64,000 bases of DNA, from assembly GCA_013433145.1 (NCBI GenBank), contig CM024170.1, positions 9,435,366-9,499,365 on the forward strand, in the 5' to 3' direction. Position 1 is the first letter of the stretch. Every line of letters begins with the position of its first letter. Below, piece by piece: positions 41,301 through 50,900 of this stretch. Origin of the DNA: Ascaris suum. Taxonomy: Eukaryota > Nematoda > Chromadorea > Rhabditida > Ascarididae. The notes under the pieces were generated by a model that saw nothing but the letters and a program-made list of their open reading frames with translations, was not told where the DNA came from and ran no database searches. A program made the translations under genes and the position numbers.

Positions 41301-43762
41301 CGGGTCACACGAGCGTCTGTTGAGATGGCAAATAAATATAAACTTGCAAGCTTCGGAATATTGGAGTTTCTATCCTAATTAGGGCTGGCGTGTGAGGACG
41401 GCATAATTGCTCGCTTAATCCCGTCCTCGAGAATAGAGCTAGCATAATGAATAGCGGGAGAGAGATGATTAAAAAGAGAGATATATCCCTCCGCCACTGC
41501 TCCGTTGATAAAAAAAGGTTAGGGTCGTCCTCTTATGCCTGTAACTTCCGGACGCCATCCTTCCAGGACGAAGTAGAAAGTTTAGCTTGGCATTTCGAAA
41601 TTGGCGTATTTTTCGCGCATATTAGGAATGGAATCATGCAGAGTGCATTTCGAGCCTGTGAAACAATCAGGCGAGTGTTCAGGGAGATACTTTGACGAGA
41701 AGTGAGGCACAATTGTGACAGGGAACGAGAAGGAGCGGTAAAGGAAGGATAAGTCATTTTGAAAATAAGGGAAGGAGTGATGTGATGGGAAGAGAGGGAG
41801 GGTCTTCCCAGCTGGTTAAGATGGCGGCGAAATGGGAAGGGCCTAAGCGATGCTTGAGATCGGTTCTAATTTTGCCTCTCCCGAAATCTCTTCGTTCAGT
41901 TAGATCTTTTCGACCGTTTCATCGTATGCAGTACTAATCTTTTTCGAATATTCTATTCCATATTTACTTCTTCAAATGTGATATTTGTTATCAATCGATT
42001 TATTGAGGGTAATTTTGCAACACAGGAGAATATACTGCATGATTGCAATGCTGAATGAACGGAGTATTGACATTCTGTTAATGCGTAAAAGTGTTGATAG
42101 TTGTATGGAATTTGAAAGACTTTTAAGCTTGCATTTTGCTTTACCCATAGGTATTGTGGGATGATATTGAGGGACGTTGATTTGTGCAAAGTCAATGTCG
42201 TCTTTGAATTCTGATTGTGCAAAGCTTCTGCTGCAACGGTTTTAGTGAAGAAATCTTGTCGGCGTTTTGTCTGTTCGGCATTTTTTTGCGTCAGTGCCAT
42301 TTGCGTCAATAAAACGTCTTATTTGCGTCAATAGGCGTCTATCAGAATTCAGTTGGACGACGTGAAATGTTGAGGAGGTAGTAATAAATACGGAATTGAC
42401 ATCACAGCGTTCGCTGTTTCTCCGATTTCTAAAGTTAACATTGATACGACCTATGCGTTTAAATGTTATGTAAGTTCTTAGGATACTAGGAGCACTGATT
42501 ACAGAGACTGAACTTATCCAGAAATAGTGGGCTTTTCCATCTATGTTTTTCTTGCATGTGCGATAAATTGCTCAGCTTAACAGTGCAGTGACGCCGAATT
42601 GAAATTGCAGTTTGCTTTTGGTGCATTCATTTGTTTATATTTTTTGATTCACTAGTGCTTGTTGATGGGAAAATAATTTTCCTAGTCTTTTTTTGTTTTC
42701 TTTTTTGGTGAAGAGAGGAGAAGGGGGCGGGAAGAGAGAGAAAGATTCATATTAGTATAATTTTAATATCATAATTAACCGAATCAATGCATCCTCGCCG
42801 TGACAAGCCTTTCTGCATTTTTCCGTCCCATTGTTGTTTCCAAAATGTCATTCTCTAATACTAGAGGACGTGTATTATCATTATAAGTTTTCGGTTTCAC
42901 ACAAAACATTTCTTAATCGCCTAAGTTTCCCATGTTTCGTAGAGATTTTCGTCGCGTTGATGAAACTGAATGCTCTTGGAATTTAGGTTCCTGCCATTCG
43001 TGCCTGAACATCATCTTCTGCCAGGTCATGTGGATCCATCGTTTTGGTTTTGGCAGTACATTTACTATCCATTGGATCAGGTTTGTCGACCACTTTTCAA
43101 TACTGGTTTGGCCATTCGCGGGAAACATCCTTAGATGATTTTAAACCTACCATACACCCGAAAAGTTTCGCTTTCCAAAGTTTTTACTGCGGAGCAACTT
43201 GCGCTTTTTTCTCGGTTAAGTTTTCGACGTTTTTTATCAGTTTTTTGTGGTATAGTCATGCCATATTCGTTTCTAGGATTAATTGGGCGTAAGCGGGAGG
43301 GAACATTCGGTTTGTGCACACATCTCTGTTATACATGTCTGTTAAAAAAAAAATCGCCCGACTCGCGCATTAGTTTTTATCTTTCCCGTGCACCGGTTGA
43401 AAGTTCAATTGAAATGCTTGCACGACTTCTTGTTTTGGCACATCTTCGTGCTTCAGTGTATCCACATTGCTTTTTCCCTCTCTTTCATCCGCGTTTACAT
43501 CGCCACCCCTAAGAAGTAATCTTACTGCAGTAGTTTTCAAAAAATCTGTCTCGTGTTTGCGTTTTGAACCTATATGATTAACTATGCTTCAATTCGAGTT
43601 CTATTACAGGGACCCGGTTGTTGCAGTGATTACGCGATCTCGTTTCATTATGTAGATCCGAATTTGATGTATGTACTTGAATATCTCATATACCATCTGC
43701 GACCATTCGGTTTGTTTATAATGCTTGGCAAATTCGTTTCCGGTTTTGTTCGAATTCCATGA
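35135..43762 (+). CDS. C1GALT1: Core 1 beta-1,3-galactosyltransferase (T-synthase)
   Basis: Spliced CDS: 35135-35375, 36507-36633, 38457-38645, 39385-39532, 40813-40928, 42987-43080, 43610-43762. All phases agree and give 355 residues; human C1GALT1 has 363. It is a type II Golgi membrane enzyme that adds galactose from UDP-Gal to GalNAc-Ser/Thr, making the core 1 (T antigen) O-glycan. The membrane anchor is about residues 8-28, followed by a variable stem. Conserved blocks are [38 protein letters not shown] (DDD 175-177, the Mn2+/UDP site), [58 protein letters not shown] (306-320) and [11 protein letters not shown]. The last 16 residues in this model are non-conserved and hydrophobic; an alternative splice is described separately. 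The family call is near certain. Confidence 0.95.
36507..36633 (+). CDS. C1GALT1: C1GALT1 exon 2
   Basis: Begins after TTTTGCAG and ends AA|GTATGT. It encodes [15 protein letters not shown] and [13 protein letters not shown], the start of the glycosyltransferase family 31-like fold. Confidence 0.95.
37332..37344. repeat. Poly(G) tract in C1GALT1 intron 2
   Basis: Thirteen G in a row within intron 2. The apparent open frame over it is not an exon. Confidence 0.95.
38457..38645 (+). CDS. C1GALT1: C1GALT1 exon 3 (DDD motif)
   Basis: Begins after TTTTCCAG and ends AG|GTCAGT. It contains [19 protein letters not shown] and the metal-binding [17 protein letters not shown]. The reading after NLR is intron. 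Confidence 0.95.
39115..39322 (+). repeat. LINE-tail-like sequence with (AAATA)n end
   Basis: Lies in intron 3 of C1GALT1. A T-rich 3'-UTR-like stretch ends TTGAAATAAATAG followed by AAATA repeats (39291-39322). Short tandem tails of this kind mark the 3' ends of CR1-like LINEs. No protein-coding LINE motif is visible, so the link is tentative. Confidence 0.35.
39385..39532 (+). CDS. C1GALT1: C1GALT1 exon 4
   Basis: Begins after TTTGCAG and ends CCG|GTGAGT. It encodes [13 protein letters not shown] and [19 protein letters not shown], the most conserved stretch of the family. Confidence 0.95.
40813..40928 (+). CDS. C1GALT1: C1GALT1 exon 5
   Basis: Begins after TTGCAG (40807-40812) and ends AG|GTAAAC. 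It encodes [20 protein letters not shown] and [16 protein letters not shown]. Human C1GALT1 has SSSIEDLALGRCM...VEAGDSRDTIG here. The coding frame is not the longest open frame at this place. Confidence 0.92.
42286..42340. repeat. Short tandem repeat around TTTGCGTCAATA
   Basis: TTTGCGTCA occurs three times within 50 bases (about 42286, 42300 and 42322), in intron 5 of C1GALT1. Confidence 0.8.
42987..43080 (+). CDS. C1GALT1: C1GALT1 exon 6
   Basis: Begins after AATTTAG and ends CAG|GTTTGT. It encodes [20 protein letters not shown] and [11 protein letters not shown], matching human [20 protein letters not shown] and YWNYNYYPPVE. Confidence 0.95.
43610..43762 (+). CDS. C1GALT1: C1GALT1 exon 7 (terminal in this model)
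   Basis: Begins after CTATTACAG with [15 protein letters not shown] and [11 protein letters not shown]. The conserved part ends at about 43709. Beyond that the frame reads [16 protein letters not shown] to a TGA. This may be true C-terminus or unspliced intron, because 43710 begins a possible donor (GTTTGT). Confidence 0.88.
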   Translation, partial: GPGCCSDYAISFHYVDPNLMYVLEYLIYHLRPFGLFIMLGKFVSGFVRIP

Positions 43763-43826
43763 TAGGGTGAGATCAAAGGGTTGTGCTAGAGATCTTTTCC
43801 ACATAAATTTAGGTAAGATTTTTCAG

Positions 43827-44002
43827 AAGTAATGCTGTGGAACAATGACTTTGCATTAAAAGTGATCCGTTATGTTTCACACGAAAAACAGATTATTTCT
43901 ATTGCACATTCATGGCAATATCGTCCACGAGACACGGTGCATTTCAAAGCCGATTTGTGTCTCCATCTGTTGTTGGCTTCGTCGCTGGCTTCGACAGCAT
44001 AA
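43827..44002 (+). CDS. Possible alternative last exon of C1GALT1
   Basis: If exon 7 is spliced at TTCG|GTTTGT (43709/43710, phase 1), the acceptor ATTTTTCAG at 43818-43826 opens a 58-codon frame in the matching phase, ending TAA at 44000-44002. The protein would then have 396 residues. Only this phase is open after that acceptor. The residues (VMLWNNDFALKVIRYV...) show no similarity to the vertebrate C-terminus, which is itself variable. Confidence 0.3.
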
Positions 44003-44085
44003 TAGGCCAGTTCGATCCAATGAGGTATAACGACCTGAAGGTCACGTTTATTCGTCTTTGCTTCGACAAGCGATTTAAAAATTAG

Positions 44086-44292
44086 GAGCATCAGAAATTC
44101 CAAAAATGTGCGGAAGAGGAGATGGAAGTTGAAAATGAAATATACCTAGTCGCCTCTTCAGGTGTCGCGAGAACAGTGAAACTGTCTTCAGTCAACGATT
44201 CAGAATTGAAGGCAGCTTATCGATTGGCAGTTGCGAATATGGGTGCGGATGACGTCTTCAAGAAGTCGCTCACTAATCTTACCGACTTATAG
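44086..44292 (+). CDS. Unassigned terminal-exon-like open frame
   Basis: After an acceptor-like AAAAATTAG at 44085, a frame of 68 codons runs to TAG at 44290-44292. It contains EEEMEVENEIYLVASSGVA and SELKAAYRLAVANMGADDVF, with the balanced charge of real coding sequence. A possible 61-base intron (44025-44085, starting GTATAA) precedes it. It could be the end of an unrecognised small gene or a chance frame. An overlapping minus-strand frame at 43870-44103 has equal claim. Confidence 0.25.
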   Translation, partial: EHQKFQKCAEEEMEVENEIYLVASSGVARTVKLSSVNDSELKAAYRLAVANMGADDVFKKSLTNLTDL

Positions 44293-47180
44293 TCATTCAA
44301 CAACGGGTTCTTAATTATTGTTGATATCGAATTTATTCTTTTCTATAAAAGCGAACGATCACCTTGTGATAAATTAGAAATCCTCATATGAGTATTTCGA
44401 TACTCTAGGGGCAAATGTTATCGTTCTCGTGCATAGCGTGCGTATGCTGGAAATTCCCTTTCTTTCATGCAGCTTTCATTTCAGCATACTATTTTATCTG
44501 TGAAGGTGTCCTGCTGGCTCTTTCCATTTGCCTCGGCAATATAAGTTTTAGAATGGAATTTTATGCTGTTAACCTAACGTTTGGAGACAACAACACACTG
44601 GTTTTTGGGATTCTGGACTTCCAATTGAACGCATTTGTTAGCGAATATTTTCTTAAATATTGTTGGATTTTAAAATGGTTTCTATGTTTTTTTAGATTGA
44701 TATCGAGTTGGCCTTGGAAAGGAAAGAAGAAGGTAAAAGAAAGTAGAGGTGCAGGAGGACTTTTGAGTACGCTAAAATCTAGGATTAGGAGTAGGAAGTC
44801 ATTCATGAGTCTAAGGGTCTAGAGCCAGAGGTAAACAGAGGAACGGCACCCAGGATCTAGGATGTATTGCCTAAATTTTTATATTGGTTCGATATATCAT
44901 TTTTTGTATCAGTTTATTTCTTTTGAAACTCGCTTCATATAATAATTTGTTTCCTTTTCTGTTTTCATTTCCAGTTAAATGAATTCTCGGATTCTTTTCC
45001 TTTATTTTCATCTCGAAATGTTCAAAAATATTTACGAGAGGAATCTTTGGTTCAGTATTCGCGTTGCACGTTTAGCAAGTTATGGCAAACATGAGGACGG
45101 AATGTGAATGAAATTTCCTGTTTTTACAATGTGTTATTTTGAGGTAATATGTGCGCACGGTATGTTAAAAATGCGCATTCTTGAAATGCAACACATTGGT
45201 TTTTCATTTGTGAGAGGCTTTTGATAGTAGTGTTGTTAACGGTGTGTTAACCTGTTATGTAGTGTAGGTTTGGATGGTTTGTTGCTGTTGTTGCGTTTAA
45301 AATATCCATAAGGAGATGAGGAAATGGCTTTGGTCCAGCCGGCTGGACCTATTTAAGAGCGGAAATGTTAACGCAGAAGAAATATTAACAAATAGTGATG
45401 TTATTATCTGCATCTTTTATTACTAAAGTATTTCTTTTAAATTCAGCGGTGAATTCAAACCACTGAATATGCTATGAAATGTACGCATTTAAAATGAGTT
45501 GAGTAAGTTGAAACGAAATTTGGCCATATGATTATAAAGCGTTGCTTCCTCTTACTATGTTTTATAATCACCTCATAACATTCCAAGAATGACGCTCTTT
45601 TTCTTTTGAAGATTTCTTTCATTGTTGTTTTTGTATAAATAATGATTATTTTCATAGGAGAGAGAATTTAATTTGTTTCTCCAAGGTTATTTTATTATTA
45701 TTATATTTTGTAATTAAATCGGTCGAACAAATATATCACTGTTATATGCAGCTATACGTCTGTAAGTTTTTGCTTATAATGTTTATTGAAACACATCTTG
45801 CAAGTGGATTCGCTGATACGCCTCATAGTTTATTATATCGCATAAGTTTTTTTCTTAGCTAACAGTTGTCATAAATTGCATCGGACCGGCTGTACTAAAC
45901 CGGAGTGGTCTTTATGTTTGTGGTAAATTCAAAATTCTTTCCTTTTAGAAAGGGGGAGGAGGGAAGAGGAAGAGATGGACTCAATTTGCTATCCTGGTTG
46001 TTTTGTTTGTTTGTTTATGTGAAATTTATGTTGTGTCTCCAAAGTATTGTTGTTGTTTTGTGCTCAATATAAATGCAAATAATGTGCCCTCTATTTGCGA
46101 TTACAAATAATTTTTAACTGTTATCCTTTATAAAGTGTTTTCTTTACAAAAGTTCGCTCCTTGCCTTTTTTGGGAATTATCTCGACTTTGAGTGTTGTTG
46201 CTTTTTGTTGTTGATTTCGTTGACTTTATTATTTTTTCATTACACGTCTTCAAGTTGCTATTCTCAGAATTAGGATGGAAGGGATTGGGGATGTGGAATG
46301 GTGGGCGGGGGGGGGGGGGCGAAAGGGGAGAATATTCAGACTAATGGGAAATCGTGAATAATGTTTCCTTATTCTAGAAAAATAAGAATATTAGTTGAGC
46401 AGAAAATAGATTTGCTGTTGCGTCGTTCCCGGGGGGCAGATCCTTCGGAACAGTTATAAGATTCCACACTATGATAGTTTTTCAAAAGAAGAATTTAATA
46501 GTTCACTATTTTCACCACTCCATGGATATGCCCGCCCTAAGTCCTCTTTCATTGCCGGTGATTTTCACAGGAAAGAACTCCGTTGATTTCAGCTTTTAGA
46601 AATTTTTTGAGGGGGAGTGAGAGATCTGTTTCGAAGATTTTAGTTTCTCATTGTTACGTTTCGTTATTTTAGATGAATACAGTCGTCGAAATTGTTTGCA
46701 ATATTGCTATTGTTTTTACATATCGGTTTTATTGCCATTCTTGTCTATGAGAGTGTATTTCTTGCTTCAATTATTTCATTTTGGAATAAAATATTTTATG
46801 GTATGCCAAATGTTTCGGCTGTTGGGTTGCCATTTCACATGATTGATCCACTAAGGGTCAGAGCCCTTAATGCTCAACAATACTCTCGAGCAAGACAATA
46901 TGCGGTATTTTTTGAGTGTCTGATATGTGTACGCATAATAGAGAATAGGTGACCAGAAGAAGATTACATTGTCTGGATAATGCAAGATACTAAAGCAAAG
47001 AGACGTGAACGTAAGCCTAAAGATAGGGGAATGGTCTGACTTTTAGAGTTTGATATATACAGAAATATTAGACTGAGCAGTGGTCTATTTCTGAGAAATT
47101 AGAAGATTAAAGAGCGAGAATTTCGTAATTCAGGTGCTGGATAAGGGCTTAATATGTTGTGACTGAAGAAGTCGGACTTT
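44293..47180. other. No gene recognised between C1GALT1 and SHPK
   Basis: AT-rich sequence with a poly(G) tract at 46307-46319. A 135-codon frame at 44415-44822 is hydrophobic, has no recognisable domain, and is about the length expected once by chance in a window of this size. Confidence 0.5.
46307..46319. repeat. Poly(G) tract, 13 bases
   Basis: A G homopolymer between the C1GALT1 and SHPK genes. Confidence 0.95.
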
Positions 47181-47181
47181 T

Positions 47182-47527
47182 GTGAATGATGGCAGTTCAT
47201 TAATTAATGAAAGAATTGAAGGTATGGAAGGTAGTCAGAACACAATTAATGAGGCTAGGATACATGTTCAGTTATCACGGGCTAAATATCCTGGTCATCA
47301 TGTCTTAACTAGTGATGGTAAAGAGCGGGCAGGTTTCCAGTCAGTTTTGCCTTTTTGCGGCTTTCTTTCATCCAGCCGAACCGGATTGTTACGGAATGTT
47401 TTCGCTCAGTGGGCGACCAATATTTTGGAAATACATCCAGCTGCAAATTACCGTCGATTGCGGTCCAACGCTATCTGTTGTCTACCGGTTGAAAGACTTT
47501 AATCCTTGTTATCACTATCGTCGATGA
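47182..47527 (+). other. GC-richer block with all three + frames open
   Basis: Between about 47320 and 47500 every + frame stays open for about 50 codons, following an acceptor-like TTTCCAG at about 47340. One frame reads FHPAEPDCYGMFSLSGRP then LQITVDCGPTLSVVYRLKDF. This is more coding potential than the surroundings, but no family is recognised. It may be an exon of an unknown gene upstream of SHPK or a transposon relic. Confidence 0.3.
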
Positions 47528-47867
47528 ATTTTATCAGTAGGTCGAGTGGCCGAAATTCAACTGCTGCCGTCAAGTGATTTGATTGCTATGACGCTTGAGA
47601 ATTATTCTTTCGCTTGCTATCACAAAATATCTCACCCGGAAGGAATTTGACTCCTCTGAAATTCACGCCAATAGAGTAAGTTTGTGGACGAGATGCAGTA
47701 CAATGCAATAAAAGGTATAATCCATACGATAGAGCACTTCCTTAGTTTTTGATGGTGTGGTGCGGAACGATCCGAATGTTGTGAAGTTTGATATTAATTG
47801 AGCGCTATTAGCTCCTCGTTTCCGGTTGGCACTAAAGAACACGTGTTTTTGTCAGAGATTATATTGG

Positions 47868-47880
47868 TTGCTGTTTTTAG
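47868..47880 (+). promoter_or_regulatory. Putative trans-splice acceptor of SHPK
   Basis: GGTTGCTGTTTTTAG ends at 47880, 15 bases before the start codon at 47896. The pyrimidine run and short distance fit a spliced-leader acceptor. No other start codon lies between. Confidence 0.5.
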
Positions 47881-47895
47881 GAGCGCTGCGGGAAG

Positions 47896-47966
47896 ATGTG
47901 TGCAGCTGTCGGTATTGATGTGGGTACGACGAGTGTTAAGATATGCGTTGTTGGCACACAGGGATC
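47896..47966 (+). CDS. SHPK: SHPK exon 1
   Basis: Encodes MCAAVGIDVGTTSVKICVVG and TQG, the first ATP-binding motif. It ends TC|GTAAGT in phase 2. Confidence 0.92.
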
Positions 47967-50900
47967 GTAAGTGATATTGCTTGCTAATTATAGAGATTTT
48001 AATGACTGACGTGGGCTCGTGGCTGGATTAAGTGGAAACAAAATAAGCCCAAAGAAAATTGTGGATAAGCCAACGAGGGTCCGTTAAGAATAATGGATTT
48101 GAAGAAGACTGTTAGTGGATGTACAAGTAAGTGAATATGTAAATTAGCATGGGGAGGGTGGGTGTGGCAATATACAGGATGAACTTTAACCAAATAAGCA
48201 GAGAGCCGGACTAATTAGTGCACAATGACAATGGTTTTACAAATATGATTGACTGGAGCGCATGTTCCTTCATTTGTAAGTAACACGATTTTCGGATGTG
48301 AATATGAAAATGAAATTGTCCAAATCCGAACGAGACTTTGCCATTTGTTCCATTCAAGAAGAACGGCGGGAATTGAGTGGTAGCGTAGTTAGTAAGTGAT
48401 CCAATCTGGGTAACGAAATATCGAGTTCGAGTATCACAGTCTTCGTTGCTTTTTACTAATTCTCTTCTCAAACATCTGCATTCCCACTGGCGCTAACGTG
48501 AACTGCCCGCTTTCCTTTTATACCAACACAAATACAGTGTTGGGGTTTTATTTGAAAGGCCTCCGATTTTGGCTTTTTGAGATTCATCTGTCTGGACACA
48601 GAAGTGACCACTTGTTTCGAGAGCGTTTTCTTTCTCAAGTACTGCGGTCAACCATAACGTTAGGCGCACTGTTTGAGACTCTGTATTACGATAGGTAATG
48701 GTTGCGTTCATTTAAGGGGCGTAAAGCTCAAAAGGGAGGGTAACGAAGAGGAGGGAGGTGAAAAGGCTAGGAGGTACTAATACCTCTGTGAGCATGAAGT
48801 GGCAAAATGGAGTAGATGGAAATTAAAAAATTACACAGTCGCAAGTGAGGGAACTGAAAAATTGAAAGACACTGTAGTCTGTCGTACAGCAACCTGCGGC
48901 ACAGCATCATGCCTCTGGTGGGATGGATGGCATCATTTGTTACTTCAGGTCAATCCAGACTTAATCCTTGGGCTTTTTGGAGCTCTTCTTCCTGAATCCC
49001 TTTAAGTCAACATCCTCAGCCATCTTTTCAGATCGCAGTGATTTTTAGATTATATAAAATACTGGAATACCGCTAAACTAAAGCTATTAATGGCTAATTA
49101 ATGTTCATTTATAGGGTCGTTGAAGAGAAGAATGCAATCCACAATGCATGGATTAAGAGGAATCTCTCAAACTGTCGGGAGCAAGATACCCATAAAATAT
49201 TCGAAACCATATTTGTATTATTGTCTTCTATGAGGACTACTCTACGATCGGTTCATACCGTGGCGATTACCGGACAAATGCACGGTATTGTATTTTGGAA
49301 CGGTAATGCACTTGCTGAAGGTCGGTTTATCTTAACCTGAAGTGCTTTCTATGCAAATTTGCTTATCAACTGATAGAGATTTATTCGAATTCAACAGCAA
49401 AAAGCATTTTTATCAGTCACCTTATCAATGCTCACGACGCGTAAGGTATTTGCAGTTGCAGTCATAGGCAACAGTTGTTAAATTTCATTCTTTATCATAT
49501 AAGTTGTTTAAATTGCCATGTAACAAATATTTTTTCAATATGCTTTGTTACACCGCTGTTTTTCAAGTGAAGATAATGACCTTTGACCTTTGCTTACTAT
49601 AAATAAGTGAATGAAAATTTTGAAAGTGAATTACAATTAAACTGCATGGTTTATGAAGAAATGATTTACCTTTAGGTGTACTTTGTTGCTCACCTTTAAT
49701 AACCTGGATGGACTCACGTATTCCACAACAGTTCATTTCAACGTTGCCTCGGTTTGCCTTTCTAATGTTTATTTTGATTTTTGCCAGTTTCCTTCTTCGT
49801 ACTCTTCTAATGAACTGCACAAGGTATGAACTCTCTTCCAATCGCCGTCATAGGCAAATAAGCGAGTAAGTAAATAATGCTTCCTGAAAAATTCCCATGC
49901 TAAAGGCAATAATGTCTATAACAGGGCGGGGGAGTGCATGTGGGGGAGAAGGTGAGGGGAGTTTGTATTGGTTAACGGCAACCGTAATGTGTTGTAATGA
50001 GGGATTTCTGAACGGAGTTTTATACGCAACGCAATCGTTTAACGATGATACATATGAGATTTTCTGCTAACGAACTCAAGCTATTTGCCTTACAGTCAAA
50101 CATTTGGCCATTTCATTACAACGAAGTAGACATCGAAATTTTATATTCTTTCGAAACAGGGCGCTATGTTGTAGTTGTTAGTTCATTTCTATGGAATTTC
50201 GCATCGAGTGATGACTTTGAGGTGGCAACTGGGTGATGTGCACAACGGTTATGGCATGGTCATATTGGCATGGCTATCGAGCCAATCTCTCATTGATCCG
50301 AAATGGGATCGTTGTGGAACGATTATGGATATGCTTGCATGCTATATTACTCAACTGCACACACCGCTTATGGGTATACAGAACGCGTTCAGTTGGGGAT
50401 ATTGTACTCGGGAAGGCGATTGGACGCTTGCCGTACGTAAATGACCGCTTCTGATGAGCAGTTAAGGAAACCTGTATGATATGGGCACCTAGATTACGTA
50501 GGTATTACCCGTTGGATGCATCTTAGCCAAAAATCGTGCTGCATTATTGTGGTCGAGAATAGAGATACAATAGCAATTCCCGTTCTATACGGCGGCACCG
50601 TTCGGGCCATCGTACTGATTGACGTTCGAGATTGTCTTAGAGAAGACGAATGAGCGGGTCTTTTGCAGAGTATAACTTGACCAGAAAGAGATTCTGATTT
50701 TCTAGAAGTGGTATCGGAAGTCGGTGCACAATGTCAAGATCGGGACAGGGATGGCATCGAATATACCTCATAACGTAACACTCTTGTAGTGTGTTGATTC
50801 CAGGATGACATAGTGCCATCAAAATTGCGACCTAAAATTGTTCCAACGGGAACAATTATTGGCAAGGTATCATGTGAGCGTATCGCACTTCCACTGGGTG

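Noticed and set aside
44415..44822. 135-codon hydrophobic frame
   Set aside because: No domain, no splice or start context; about one such frame is expected by chance in 64 kb.
49563..49841. 92-codon minus-strand frame
   Set aside because: Shadow of SHPK exon 3, whose + strand reading matches the kinase motif TWQDGR.
50045..50236. Frame ending in DDFEVATG, matching the SHPK motif VATG
   Set aside because: It stops at once and is out of frame with the rest of exon 4; VHNGYG in the exon 4 frame is the real counterpart.
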